Below, piece by piece: positions 1 through 10,988 of a stretch of DNA of 64,000 nucleotides. This stretch comes from Lysobacteraceae bacterium (GTDB lineage: Bacteria > Pseudomonadota > Gammaproteobacteria > Xanthomonadales > Ahniellaceae). The notes under the pieces were generated by a model, which was not told where the DNA came from, made no database searches, and was given only the letters and a program-made list of their open reading frames with translations. Position 1 is the first letter of the stretch. Every line of letters starts with the position of its first letter. A program made the translations under genes and the position numbers. The stretch is from positions 1 to 64,000 of the forward strand of contig PVBP01000002.1 in the NCBI GenBank assembly GCA_002995625.1, in the 5' to 3' direction.

Positions 1-1143
1 CAGATCCACGACCAGGAGTTCGACTGCGTCCACGAGGGCGCGGTCGTGCACCCGATGGCGGTGATCGGCGGCGTGCTGCTCGCGGTCGCCGAGCGCGAGG
101 GGCTGCGCGGCCGGCCGGTGGCGGGCAGGGCCTTCGTCGACGCGCTGATCGTCGCGGTCGACGTCGCCGCGACGGTGGGTCTCTGCGCGCGCGAGCCGAT
201 GCGCTTCTTCCGGCCGGCGATGGCCGGCGCGCTCGGCGCGCTCGCGGGCGCGGCGCGCCTCGTCGGCCTCGACGACGACGCGCTCCGCCGCGCCTACGGC
301 CTCTTGCTGGCGCAGCTCTCGGGAACGATGCAGGCGCACGTCGAGGGCACGCCCGGGCTGCCGCTCCAGATCGGCTTCAACGCGCGCGCCGCGGTGACCG
401 CGCTCGATCTCGCACAGGCCGGCATCGCGGCGCCGCGCGACGCGCTCGACGGGCCATTCGGCTACTTCGCGCTCTACGAGGGCCGCTTCGATCTCGCGCC
501 GTTCGACGCGCTCGGCCGCGTCGCGCGGATCACCGAGGTCAGCCACAAGCCGTTCCCGACCGGCCGCGCCGCGCACGGCGCGCTCGACGCGCTGGCGCGG
601 CTCGACGCCCAAGGGCCGATCGACGGCGACGCGCTCCAGGCGGTCGTGCTTTACGCGCCGCCGCTGGTGCGGCGCCTGGTCGACCGGCCGGCGCATCGCG
701 ACATGCGCCCGGCGTGGGCGCGCCTGTGCCTGCCGTGGCTGGTCGCGACGTGGCTCACGCGGCGGACGGTCGGCGTCACCGACGTCGAGCCGGCCGCGCT
801 CGCCGACGAGACCCGCCACCGGCTCGCGGCGCTGGTCCGGGTCGAGCCGAACGGCGTCGAGGACCCGAACGCGCTCGTCCCGCAGCGTCTCGAGCTGCGC
901 CAGCACGATGGCCGCGTCCGCGCGATCGACTTGGATGCCGTGCTCGGCAGCCCGGCTCGGCCGCTGTCGCGTGCGGCGCAACTGGCCAAGCTCGATCAGT
1001 GCCTCGACGTCGCGCCGGCGCGCTTCGATCCGGCCCACCGCGCGGCGCTGATCGACGCCGTCGACGCGCTCGATCAGCTGCCCGACATCCGTTCCCTGAT
1101 CGATCGCACGATCGGCCAATCCACCCCGGAGACCGCGCGATGA
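1..1143 (+). CDS. MmgE/PrpD family protein, 5' end missing
   Basis: The frame is open from base 1, and the GTG at 46 lies inside a conserved stretch (DQEFDCVHEGAVVHP), so the true start is to the left of the window. About 380 C-terminal residues are present; the family is usually 440-480 residues. The family includes 2-methylcitrate dehydratase and related lyases or isomerases acting on small carboxylic acids. Family features seen are the HP-A motif after the acidic segment, the SHKPFPTGRAAHGA block and the PNGVEDPNA block. The stop overlaps the next start by four bases (ATGA), so it heads or belongs to a translationally coupled operon with a CoA ligase, amidase, CoA-transferase and MFS carrier. 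The exact substrate cannot be deduced; a methylcitrate role is unlikely because no prpB/prpC is nearby. Confidence 0.85.
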   Translation, partial: QIHDQEFDCVHEGAVVHPMAVIGGVLLAVAEREGLRGRPVAGRAFVDALIVAVDVAATVGLCAREPMRFFRPAMAGALGALAGAARLVGLDDDALRRAYGLLLAQLSGTMQAHVEGTPGLPLQIGFNARAAVTALDLAQAGIAAPRDALDGPFGYFALYEGRFDLAPFDALGRVARITEVSHKPFPTGRAAHGALDALARLDAQGPIDGDALQAVVLYAPPLVRRLVDRPAHRDMRPAWARLCLPWLVATWLTRRTVGVTDVEPAALADETRHRLAALVRVEPNGVEDPNALVPQRLELRQHDGRVRAIDLDAVLGSPARPLSRAAQLAKLDQCLDVAPARFDPAHRAALIDAVDALDQLPDIRSLIDRTIGQSTPETAR

Positions 1144-2537
1144 GCGCACCGACCTATCTCGAGAGTTTCGACATCCGCGCGCTGCTCGAGCAGTACCCGC
1201 TCGACGAGGGCTTCGTCGCCCGGCACCGCGCGATGTCGCGCGACCAGCTCCACGCGCGCCAGGACGCGGCGTTCCGGCGCTGCGTCGCGCGTGCCTGGCA
1301 GATCCCGTTCTATCGCCGCCTCTGGGGCGGGAAGGGCATCGAGCCCGGGGACATCCGCGGCCTCGCCGACATCACGAAGCTGCCGGTCTTCGGCAAGCAC
1401 GAGATCATGGAATCGGTCGCGCTCGCGCCGCCGCTCGGCGACTTCCACGGCTGGCGCGACGGCACGCCGGCCGGCGACGTGCCGCTCGTGTTCCACACCA
1501 CGTCGGGGACGACCGGCCGTCCGCAGCCGCTGGTGTTCTCGCCGCGCTCGCGCGAGGTGCAGTCGATCCTGCTCGCGCGGCTCTACCGCTGGCAGGGCCT
1601 CGCCGCCGGCGACGTCGTCCACTCGGTCTACGGCCACGGCATGATCAACGGCGGGCACTACGTGCGCGAGGCCGTGACCCACTACACGCAGGCGCTGTTC
1701 TGCTCGGCCGGCACCGGCGTCGAGACCCGCTCGGCGCAGCAGGTGCAGCTGATGCGCGACCTCGGCGCGACCGCGATCGTCGGTTTCGCCGACTACATCA
1801 AGAAGCTCGCCACGGTCGCACGCGAGCAGGGCATCGAGCCCGGGCGCGACATCCGCATCCGGATGATCTCGGGCCACCTCGGGCGCGAGTCGCGCGAGGC
1901 GCTGGCCGAGGCCTGGGGCGGACCGGCGCTGTTCGACTGGTACGGCGTCGGCGACACCGGCGCGATCGCAGGCGAGGGCCCCGACCACGACGGCCTCTAC
2001 CTGATGGAGGACGCGCACCACGTCGAGGTGCTCGACGTCGACGCCGGCGCGCCGGTCGCCGACGGCGCCGCGGGCGACCTCGTCGTCACCTGCCTCTACA
2101 AGGACGACATCTACCCGATCATCCGCTTCAACACGCACGACGTGACCCGGGTGCTTACCGGGAACTCGGCCCTCGGGCTGAACCTGCGTCGGATCGAGGG
2201 CTTCCTCGGGCGCAGCGACAACATGGTCAAGATCCGCGGCATCAACGTGTTCCCGCAGGCGCTGGCGCCGATCCTCGAGCAGCACCCGGCCTTCGCCGGC
2301 GAGTTCGTCTGCGTCGCGACCCGCGACGCCGCCGGTCGCGACGAGCTGACGGTGCGGATCGAGGTGCGCGAGCGCGGCGATGCGGCGGCGCTCGCCGCCA
2401 CATTCGCGGGCCTGCTGCGCGCCCGCCTCGGCGTCGACGTCGCGGTCGCGCTCGAGGACCCGGGCGCGCTCGCGCCGCTGACCGGGATCGAGACGCGCCA
2501 GAAGCCGATCCGGCTGATCGACCGGCGGTTCGGATGA
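1140..2537 (+). CDS. phenylacetate-CoA ligase-like AMP-forming acyl-CoA synthetase
   Basis: A 465-residue member of the ANL adenylating superfamily, closest in layout to PaaK-type ligases: short N-terminus, phosphate-binding loop TTSGTTGRPQP at residues 120-130, a WYGVGDTG block in the adenine-binding region, and a C-terminal domain with the hinge near RSDNMVKIRG. It should activate a carboxylic acid with ATP and CoA. ATG at 1140 overlaps the PrpD-like stop (ATGA), and the stop overlaps the amidase start in the same way. The usual phenylacetate genes (paaABCDE, paaG/J/Z) are absent, so phenylacetate is not a safe substrate. The context (amidase, CoA-transferase, carrier) suggests uptake and activation of an aromatic or small organic acid, possibly released from an amide; that part is inference. 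Confidence 0.82.
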   Translation: MSAPTYLESFDIRALLEQYPLDEGFVARHRAMSRDQLHARQDAAFRRCVARAWQIPFYRRLWGGKGIEPGDIRGLADITKLPVFGKHEIMESVALAPPLGDFHGWRDGTPAGDVPLVFHTTSGTTGRPQPLVFSPRSREVQSILLARLYRWQGLAAGDVVHSVYGHGMINGGHYVREAVTHYTQALFCSAGTGVETRSAQQVQLMRDLGATAIVGFADYIKKLATVAREQGIEPGRDIRIRMISGHLGRESREALAEAWGGPALFDWYGVGDTGAIAGEGPDHDGLYLMEDAHHVEVLDVDAGAPVADGAAGDLVVTCLYKDDIYPIIRFNTHDVTRVLTGNSALGLNLRRIEGFLGRSDNMVKIRGINVFPQALAPILEQHPAFAGEFVCVATRDAAGRDELTVRIEVRERGDAAALAATFAGLLRARLGVDVAVALEDPGALAPLTGIETRQKPIRLIDRRFG

Positions 2538-3876
2538 GCGCGCGCGAGCTGCTGGCCCTCGACGCGACCGCGCAGCGCGAGGCGCTCGCGGCTGGCCGCG
2601 TGACCGCGGTCGCGCTGGCCGAGGCGTACCTCGAGGCGATCGAGGCCGCGCGTGCGATCAACGCGTACCTCGCGGTCGATCCGGAATGGACGCTCGCGGC
2701 GGCGCGCGCCGCCGATGCGCGCCTGATCGCCGGCACCGCGGGGCCGCTCGAGGGCCTGCCGATCGCGGTCAAGGACAACCTCGACGCCGAAGGCTGGCGC
2801 ACGACCGCGGGCATGGCGACGCGGCGCGATCGCCTGCACGCCGCGCACGATGCGCACGCGGTCGCGCGCCTGCGTGAGGCCGGCGCGGTGATCCTCGGCA
2901 AGCTGAACCTGCACGAGGGCGCGCTCGGGGCCGACAACGACAACCCGCACTTCGGCGCGTGCCACAACCCGCATCGGCACGGGTACACGCCGGGCGGTTC
3001 GAGCGGCGGCTCGGGTGCGGCGGTCGCGGCGAACCTGTGCGCGGCCGCGCTCGGCACCGACAGCATGGGTTCGGTGCGGATCCCGGCGAGCTACTGCGGC
3101 GTGTTCGGGCTCAAGCCGAGCTTCGGGCTCGTCAGCCCGCGCGGCGGCGTCGTCGTCTCGCGCCGGCTCGACCACGTCGGGCCGCTCGCGCGCTCGGCGC
3201 GCGACCTCGGACTGCTCGTCGAGGCGATCGCCGGCTTCGATCCCGAGTGCGCCGAGTCGCGGCGCGTCCCACTCGATCCGCCGCGGCGGGGGCCGCTCGC
3301 GATCGGCGTGCCGGATCTCTCGGCGATCGACGTCGATGCGGACGTGCGTGCGGCGTTCGAGGCCGGGCTCGAGCGACTATGCGCGCTCGGGCACCGCATC
3401 CATCCGCTGCCGGGCCCCGCGATCGAGCCCGGGCGGCTGCGACGCGCGGGACTCCTCGTCTGCGAGGCCGAGATGCTGGTCGAGCACGCGGCCGACTGGG
3501 CGGCGCGCCGCGGCGACTTCTCGCCGGCGCTCGCGGCGATGCTCGCGTGGGCCGAGTCGAAGTCGGCGCGCGACTTCGCGGCCGCCGACCGGCTGCTCGA
3601 CGCGGGCGCGGTGACGATGCAGCGCTGGCTCGCGGCCTGCGACGTGCTCGCGTGGCCGACCACGCCGCAGCGCGCGTTCGCGTTCGGCACAGCGGTGCCG
3701 GCAAGCCAGGCGGACCTCACCTGTCTCGCCAACATGGCCGGGGTGCCGGCATTGTCGCTGCCGCTGCCGGTCGCCGCGGGCGAGCTGCCGATCGGCCTGC
3801 AGCTGATCGGCCCGGTCGGTTCGGAGCGCACGCTGATCGCGCTGGCCGAGGCCTTCGCCGCGGGGAGTGCGGACTG

Positions 3877-3877
<1 letters not shown>
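2534..3877 (+). CDS. amidase signature family hydrolase
   Basis: A 447-residue amidase-signature (AS) enzyme. The family triad is visible: Lys80 in IAVKDN, cis-Ser156 in GGSSGG and nucleophile Ser180 in GTDSMGSVRIPA; the 24-residue spacing of the two serines matches the family. The residue before the nucleophile pair is Met rather than the common Gly (SMGS instead of GGS). No signal peptide, so cytoplasmic. It probably hydrolyses an amide to a carboxylate that the neighbouring ligase or CoA-transferase could activate. A GatA role is unlikely because no gatB/gatC is adjacent and the gene sits in a catabolic operon. Start at 2534 overlaps the upstream stop (ATGA); the stop shares one base with the next ATG (TGATG). 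Confidence 0.88.
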
Positions 3878-5115
<1,238 letters not shown>

Positions 5116-5124
5116 CCGCGAGCG

Positions 5125-6426
5125 ATGAGCGCGACCCGCACCCGCGCCCGAGCCGTCACCGCCGCCGTGATCGGCACGGTGTTCGAGTGGTTCGACTTCT
5201 TCCTCTACGGCAGCCTGGTCGCGGTCTTCGGCCGCCAGTTCTTCCCGCCGGGCCACGAGACCGCGGGCCTGCTGGCCGCGCTCGCGGCCTATGGCGCGGG
5301 CTTCGTCGTGCGTCCGCTCGGCGCGCTCTACTTCGGCCGGATGGGCGACCGCATCGGGCGCAAGCGCGCCTTCCTCGTCACGATCTCGCTGATGGGCGGG
5401 GCGACGGTCGCGATCGGCCTCTTGCCGACCTGGGAGCAGGTCGGGCTCGCGGCGCCGATCCTGCTGGTGCTGATGCGGCTGACGCAGGGCTTTGCGGTCG
5501 GTGGCGAGTTCGGGGGCGCCGCGACCTACGTCGCCGAGCACGCCCGCCAGGACCGCCGCGCGCTCTACACCAGCCTGATCATGGCGACCGGCACCGCGGG
5601 CCTCCTGCTCGCGCTCGCGGTGATCGGCGGCGTGCGGCTCGCGGTCGGCGCCGAATCGTTCGAGGCGTGGGGCTGGCGGATCCCGTTCCTGCTGTCGGTG
5701 CTGCTGCTGGCCTTCGCGGTGTGGATCCGGCTCTCGCTCGGCGAATCGCCACTGTTCGAGCGCGCGAGGTCGGAAGGCCGCCTCGCGCGCTCGCCGCTGC
5801 GCGAGGCCTTCGCGACGCCAGCGCACGTGAAGTCGATGGTCGTGGCGCTCGTGACCTTGACGATGGCGCAGGGTGCGGTCTGGAATGCGGGGCAGTTCTA
5901 TCCCCTCGTGTTCCTGCAGGCCACCTACGGGCTCGACGTCGGCCGCGTGTCGCTGCTGATGGGCGCGGTGCTGCTGCCGTCGATGCTGCTGTTCCCGATG
6001 GCCGGCTGGCTCGCCGACCGGCTCGGCCGGCGCCCGGTCGTGATCGCGGGGCTCGTGCTCTCGGCGCTGGTGATCCTGCCGATCTATCGCGAGCTCGGCG
6101 CCGCGGTCGCGCCCGAGTTCGACCTCGTGCGCGCGGCGGCGTGGCTGCTCGTGCTCAATGTGCCGGTCGCGATGGTCTGCGCGCCGGCCAGCGCCTATCT
6201 GGTCGAACTCTTCCCAACCCGCGTCCGCTACAGCGCGATGGGCCTGCCGTACCACGTCGGCAACGGCGTCTTCGGCGGCTTCATGGCCTTCGCCGCGACC
6301 GCGCTCTCGACCCGGTTCGGCGATCCCTTCGCCGGTCTGTGGTACCCGGTCGTGCTGGCGGCCGGCTGCGCGATCGCGGCCATCGTCCTGATGCCGGAGA
6401 CCCGGGATCGCGACCTCGCCGCCTGA
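5125..6426 (+). CDS. MFS transporter, metabolite:H+ symporter (MHS) type
   Basis: A 433-residue, 12-helix inner-membrane carrier. The N-terminus (TVFEWFDFFLYG) is the family hallmark of MHS proteins such as ShiA/ProP/KgtP-like permeases. The cytoplasmic loop 2-3 signature GRMGDRIGRKRAF is present and a partial repeat (DRLGRRPV) follows helix 8. It likely imports an organic acid or zwitterion with protons. The gene begins nine bases after the CoA-transferase stop and ends the operon, so the imported compound is probably the operon's substrate (inference). Six bases separate its stop from the convergent hemolysin III gene. Confidence 0.9.
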   Translation: MSATRTRARAVTAAVIGTVFEWFDFFLYGSLVAVFGRQFFPPGHETAGLLAALAAYGAGFVVRPLGALYFGRMGDRIGRKRAFLVTISLMGGATVAIGLLPTWEQVGLAAPILLVLMRLTQGFAVGGEFGGAATYVAEHARQDRRALYTSLIMATGTAGLLLALAVIGGVRLAVGAESFEAWGWRIPFLLSVLLLAFAVWIRLSLGESPLFERARSEGRLARSPLREAFATPAHVKSMVVALVTLTMAQGAVWNAGQFYPLVFLQATYGLDVGRVSLLMGAVLLPSMLLFPMAGWLADRLGRRPVVIAGLVLSALVILPIYRELGAAVAPEFDLVRAAAWLLVLNVPVAMVCAPASAYLVELFPTRVRYSAMGLPYHVGNGVFGGFMAFAATALSTRFGDPFAGLWYPVVLAAGCAIAAIVLMPETRDRDLAA

Positions 6427-6432
6427 GCGTCG

Positions 6433-7080
6433 TCAGGTGCCGGCGGGCGCGCCGAGCAGCAGCGCGTAGGTCGCGACGAAGTGGCTGACGCAGCCAGCGA
6501 GCACGAAGATGTGCCAGACCGCGTGCGCGTAAGGCAGCCGCTTGGCCAGGTAGAACAGGGTGCCGACGGTGTAGCAGGCGCCGCCGACCAGGAGCCACCC
6601 GAGCACCCATGGCGACAGCCGGTCGATCATCGGGCCGATGGCCACGAGCGCGAGCCACCCCATCGCGATGTAGACCAGCGTCGAGGCGAGCTTGAAGCGG
6701 CCGGTGAAGAACAGCTTGAAGCCGACGCCGACGACCGCGAGTCCCCAGACCACGCCGAACAGCGACCAGCCCCACGCGCCGCCGAGCCCGACCAGCGTGA
6801 ACGGCGTGTAGGTGCCGGCGATCAGCAGGTAGATCGCGGCGTGGTCGAGCACCTTGAGCCGCGCCTTTGCGGTCGGGTGCGGGATCGCGTGGTAGAGCGT
6901 CGAGGCGAGGAACAGCAGCACGACGGTCGCCGTGAAGACGCTGGCGGCGACGATCGACAGGGTGTGGCCGGTGAGCGCGGTCAGCACGATCAGCACGATC
7001 CCGGCGGCAAGGCCGGCGGCCAGTCCCAGCCCGTGGGTGCCGGCGTTCGCGAGTTCCTCGCGTTGCGTGTAGGTCGTCAT
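6433..7080 (-). CDS. hemolysin III (HlyIII/PAQR) family membrane protein
   Basis: A 215-residue protein with seven predicted membrane helices, typical of bacterial HlyIII/YqfA-type members of the PAQR superfamily. Conserved polar positions are visible: the STLYHAIPH motif after helix 2, DHAAIYLLIAGTYTPF in helix 3 and WHIFVLAGCVSHF near the last helix, matching the putative metal-binding His/Asp/Ser site. The initiator ATG (complement of 7078-7080) is chosen because MTTYTQREELANA is the common family start. The biological role of bacterial members is unsettled (membrane homeostasis or hydrolase). It is divergent from the cyanophycin genes across 222 bases and convergent with the MFS gene. Confidence 0.9.
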   Translation of the reverse strand: MTTYTQREELANAGTHGLGLAAGLAAGIVLIVLTALTGHTLSIVAASVFTATVVLLFLASTLYHAIPHPTAKARLKVLDHAAIYLLIAGTYTPFTLVGLGGAWGWSLFGVVWGLAVVGVGFKLFFTGRFKLASTLVYIAMGWLALVAIGPMIDRLSPWVLGWLLVGGACYTVGTLFYLAKRLPYAHAVWHIFVLAGCVSHFVATYALLLGAPAGT

Positions 7081-7302
7081 CGGGGTGCCCGGTTGCCGCA
7101 GTGCACGGCCGGGGAAGGCTAGCGCAGCGCGCGCCGAGTCCAGGCTCGAGTCCTGCCGGCGCCGCTCGACCGGCGGTGCCGCTCCGCTGGCCCCGGTCGC
7201 CGCGCGCTCGGTGGGGGTGGACTCGATGGCCAGCGCGATTGCGGCGCCGCGCCGGCCCGTGTCACATTCGGAACCTCGTTCCATGGGGAGTCCCGACGCG
7301 GC

Positions 7303-8145
7303 ATGTGTCCGAGCAAGGTTCGCGAGGGGGGAGAGCGCGGCTGGATCATCCCGATCGGTGGCGCCGAGGAGAAGCAGCACGACCCGGCGATCCTGCGCCG
7401 CTTCATCGAGCTTGCCGGCGGCAGTGCGGCCGACGTCGTCGTGATCCCGACCGCGAGCCGGCTCGCCGAGACCGGCGAGCGGTACCGGACCCTGTTCGGG
7501 GATCTCGGCGCACGTCGCGTCGACGTGCTCGACTTCGACACCCGCCGCGATGCCGAGGAACGCAATCGACTCGACCGGCTCGCGAAGGCGTCGGGCGTGT
7601 TCTTCACCGGCGGCAACCAGCTTCGCCTCTCGACGCTGATCGGCGGCACCCCGGTGGCCAAGCTGATCCGCGCGCGCAACGCGGAAGGGCTGCACGTGGC
7701 CGGGACCAGCGCCGGCGCCGCGATCCTGTCCGAGCACATGATCGCGTTCGGCACCGAGGGCTCGTCGCCGCGCGCCAGCAGCGTGCGGCTCGCGCCGGGT
7801 CTCGGCCTGACCAACCGCTTCGTGATCGACCAGCACTTCCGCCAGCGCGACCGGCTCGGGCGGCTGCTGGCGGCGCTTGCGTACAACCCGTTCGCGGTCG
7901 GCATCGGCCTCGACGAGGACACCGCGGCCTTCATCCGCCCCGATGACACGCTCGAGGTCGTCGGTTCCGGCGGCGTGACGGTGGTCGATGCCAGCCGGCT
8001 CCAGTTCTCGTCGATGGACCGCGCCGACGAGGACGAGCCGGTCTGCCTGCTCGGCCTGACCGTGCACATCCTCGTCGCCGGGGCCACCTTCAACCTGCAC
8101 ACGCGGCAGGCCTCGGCCGGTCGGCTGGCGGTCCGCAAGCAGTGA
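7303..8145 (+). CDS. cphB: cyanophycinase
   Basis: A 280-residue cytoplasmic serine exopeptidase of the peptidase S51 type that releases beta-Asp-Arg dipeptides from cyanophycin. The catalytic serine is Ser136 in the nucleophile elbow GTSAGA; the FFTGGNQLRL block and the IDQHFRQRDRLGRL block are characteristic. The gene lies 34 bases before cphA, in the same direction, so synthesis and breakdown of the polymer are probably transcribed together. ATG at 7303 is the first in-frame ATG; a GGGGAG stretch lies about 13 bases upstream. No signal peptide, so it is the intracellular CphB type rather than the secreted CphE type. Confidence 0.95.
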   Translation: MCPSKVREGGERGWIIPIGGAEEKQHDPAILRRFIELAGGSAADVVVIPTASRLAETGERYRTLFGDLGARRVDVLDFDTRRDAEERNRLDRLAKASGVFFTGGNQLRLSTLIGGTPVAKLIRARNAEGLHVAGTSAGAAILSEHMIAFGTEGSSPRASSVRLAPGLGLTNRFVIDQHFRQRDRLGRLLAALAYNPFAVGIGLDEDTAAFIRPDDTLEVVGSGGVTVVDASRLQFSSMDRADEDEPVCLLGLTVHILVAGATFNLHTRQASAGRLAVRKQ

Positions 8146-8179
8146 CCGGCGGCGCGGCCGCTGGATTCGGGGGGAAACC

Positions 8180-10972
8180 ATGAAGATCGTCGATCGCAAC
8201 GTCTACGTCGGGCCATCGATCTACGCCCACTTTCCGGTCATCCGGCTGACGCTGGACCTCGGCGCGCTCGAGGCATGGCCCACTGGTCGGCTAGGCCCCG
8301 CCTTCGTCGACGGGCTCATCGCCGCGATTCCGACGCTCGCCGAGCACGGCTGCTCGTACCGGGAGCCCGGCGGGCTGATCCGCCGGATGCGCGAGGACCA
8401 GGGGACCTGGCTCGGGCACGTGTTCGAGCACGTCGCGATCGAGCTCCAGAACATCGCCGGCGAGGACGTCAGCTTCGGCCGCACCCGCGGCGCCGGCGAG
8501 CCGGGCGTCTACAACGTCGTCTACGAGTACGCGCAGCGCGAGGAGGGCATCGAGGCCGGCGAGCTTGCGCTGAAGCTCTTGTGCTCGCTGCTGCCGGACG
8601 ATCTTCGTCCTGCCGACACGGTGCCGGATGGCTGGTCATGGCCGGAGGCCCGCGACGAGTTCATCCGCTTCGCGCAGCGCCGAGCGCTCGGGCCTTCGAC
8701 TGCCGCCCTCGTGAAGGCGGCCGAGGCTCGCGGGATCCCGTGGCTGCGCCTGAACGACCAGTCGCTGATCCAGCTGGGTCACGGCAAGTACCAGCAGCGC
8801 ATCCAGGCGACGATCACCAGCCGCACGCCGCACATCGCGGTCGAACTCGCCTGCGACAAGGAGGAGACCAACCGGATCCTGACCTCGCTCGGCCTGCCGG
8901 CGCCGCGCCAGGAACTGGTGCGCAGCGAGGATGCCGCGGTGCGCGCGGCGCGCCGGATCGGCGGCCCGGTCGTGACCAAGCCCTACAACGGCAACCACGG
9001 CCGCGGCATCACGATCGGCATCGAGGCCGAGGAGGACGTGCGCGCCGGCTTCCGCGCTGCGCGCGAGCACTCGCACCTCGTGATCGTCGAGAACTACGTC
9101 GCCGGCGACGACCACCGATTGCTGGTGGTCAACGGCGAGCTGGTCGCGGCGACGAAGCGCACGCCGGGCCACGTGGTCGGCGACGGCGTCCACACGGTCG
9201 CCGAGCTGGTCGAGATCGTCAACGCCGACCCGCGCCGCGGCGTCGGCCACGAGAAGGTGCTGACCCGCCTCGTGCTCGACGAGCAGGCCGAGCGGATGCT
9301 GGCGAAGAAGGGCTACACCCGGGACACGGTGCCGGCCGCGGACGAGGTCGTGTACCTGCGCTCGACCGCGAACCTCTCGACCGGCGGCACCGCGACCGAC
9401 GTCACCGACATCATCCACCCCGACAACCGCGACATGGCGGTGCGCGCGATCAAGGCGATCGGCCTCGACGTCGGCGGCGTCGATTTCCTCAGCACCAACA
9501 TCGCCGAGAGCTACAAGGCGATCGGTGGCGGCATCTGCGAGGTCAACGCCGCGCCCGGCTTCCGGATGCACGTGGCGCCGTCGGAAGGCACGCCGCGCGA
9601 CGTCGCCGGCCCGGTGATCGACATGCTGTTCCCGCCCGGCACGCCGTCGCGGGTGCCGATCGCCGCCGTCACCGGCACCAACGGCAAGACCACGACCGCG
9701 CGGATGCTCGCGCACATCGCGAAGATGGCCGGCTACACGCCCGGGCTCACGACCACCGACGGCGTCTACATCGACGGCCAGCGCACGGTCGAGGGCGACA
9801 TGACCGGCCCGGTCTCGGCGCGGATGGTACTGTCGGACCCGCAGATCGACCTCGCGGTGCTCGAGACCGCCCGCGGCGGCCTGCTGCGCGCCGGCATGGG
9901 CGTCGCGAAGGTCAACGTCGGCGCGGTGCTGAACGTGCAGTCCGACCACCTCGGGCAGAAGGGCATCGAGACGCTCGAGCAGCTGGCGCAGATCAAGCGC
10001 ATCGTGGTCGAGGTCGCCGAGGACTGCGCGGTGCTGAATGCCGACGATCCGAACGTGATCGTGATGGGCGGCCACACCGACGCGAAGACGATCTGCTACG
10101 TGACGATGGACCCGAACCACGCGCTGGTCCGCGAGCACATCCGGGCCGGCGGCCGCGCGTGCGCGCTCGAGGCCGGGGTCAACGGCCAGATGATCACGCT
10201 CTACGACCGCGGCAGCCACATCCCGCTGCTGTGGACGCACCTGATCCCGGCGACGCTCGAGGGCCGCGCGATGCACAACGTGCAGAACGCGATGTTCGCG
10301 GCGGCGATGGCCTACGCGCTCGGGATCAAGCTCGAGCAGATCCGCCAGGGCCTGCGCACCTTCGACACCACGTTCTACCAGGCGCCCGGGCGGATGAACG
10401 TGTTCGACGAGCACCCGTTCAAGGTGCTGTTCGACTACGCGCACAACGCGCACGCGGTGTCGATGATGGCCGACTTGGCCGCTCGCCTCGACGTCGAGGG
10501 CCGCCGGATCGTCGTGCTGGCCGGCCCCGGCGATCGCCGCGACGAGGACATCCGCGCGATCGCCGAGGCGGTCGCCGGCCGCTTCGACCACTACGTCTGC
10601 CGCCGCGACGACGCGCTGCGCGGGCGCGCGCCCGACGAGGTGCCGAAGATGCTCGCCGCGACGCTGCGCGAGCGCGGCGTGCCGGAGTCCGCGATCTCGC
10701 TGATCCCGGACGAGCAGGAGGCGATCGACGCCGCGCTGCGGATGGCCGGCAAGGGCGACCTGCTGCTGGTCTTCGCCGACGCGCTGACGCGCAGCTGGAA
10801 GCAGATCATCAAGTTCAAGCCCGCCGCGGGCATGGCGCGCGAGGCGCCGAAGGCCCCGGTCACCGAGGCCGCGTGGGCCGGCGGCTTCGACCCCGAGCGC
10901 TTCACCGCGATGGGCAACACGGTGACGCGCGACGAGCGCGGCATCGTGGTCTCGCGCGAGGTCGAGGACTGA
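8180..10972 (+). CDS. cphA: cyanophycin synthetase
   Basis: A 930-residue enzyme (family about 870-930) that polymerises Asp and Arg into multi-L-arginyl-poly-L-aspartate. Domains in order: N-terminal domain from the MKIVDRNVYVGPSIY start, a central ATP-grasp domain (about 220-480, including the VTKPYNGNHGRGITIG loop) that adds Asp, and a C-terminal Mur-ligase domain (about 490-900) with P-loop GTNGKTTTAR beginning near residue 499 that adds Arg. GGGGGGA five bases before the ATG is a good ribosome-binding site. It sits between cphB and a second Mur-ligase-type gene. No arginase, dipeptidase or primer-related gene is seen alongside. Cyanophycin would act as a nitrogen store. Confidence 0.97.
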   Translation: MKIVDRNVYVGPSIYAHFPVIRLTLDLGALEAWPTGRLGPAFVDGLIAAIPTLAEHGCSYREPGGLIRRMREDQGTWLGHVFEHVAIELQNIAGEDVSFGRTRGAGEPGVYNVVYEYAQREEGIEAGELALKLLCSLLPDDLRPADTVPDGWSWPEARDEFIRFAQRRALGPSTAALVKAAEARGIPWLRLNDQSLIQLGHGKYQQRIQATITSRTPHIAVELACDKEETNRILTSLGLPAPRQELVRSEDAAVRAARRIGGPVVTKPYNGNHGRGITIGIEAEEDVRAGFRAAREHSHLVIVENYVAGDDHRLLVVNGELVAATKRTPGHVVGDGVHTVAELVEIVNADPRRGVGHEKVLTRLVLDEQAERMLAKKGYTRDTVPAADEVVYLRSTANLSTGGTATDVTDIIHPDNRDMAVRAIKAIGLDVGGVDFLSTNIAESYKAIGGGICEVNAAPGFRMHVAPSEGTPRDVAGPVIDMLFPPGTPSRVPIAAVTGTNGKTTTARMLAHIAKMAGYTPGLTTTDGVYIDGQRTVEGDMTGPVSARMVLSDPQIDLAVLETARGGLLRAGMGVAKVNVGAVLNVQSDHLGQKGIETLEQLAQIKRIVVEVAEDCAVLNADDPNVIVMGGHTDAKTICYVTMDPNHALVREHIRAGGRACALEAGVNGQMITLYDRGSHIPLLWTHLIPATLEGRAMHNVQNAMFAAAMAYALGIKLEQIRQGLRTFDTTFYQAPGRMNVFDEHPFKVLFDYAHNAHAVSMMADLAARLDVEGRRIVVLAGPGDRRDEDIRAIAEAVAGRFDHYVCRRDDALRGRAPDEVPKMLAATLRERGVPESAISLIPDEQEAIDAALRMAGKGDLLLVFADALTRSWKQIIKFKPAAGMAREAPKAPVTEAAWAGGFDPERFTAMGNTVTRDERGIVVSREVED

Positions 10973-10988
10973 GGCCGGACCGGCTTCG

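Noticed and set aside
1-1143. 2-methylcitrate dehydratase of the propionate pathway
   Set aside because: No prpB, prpC or acnD alongside; neighbours are amidase, CoA ligase and CoA-transferase.
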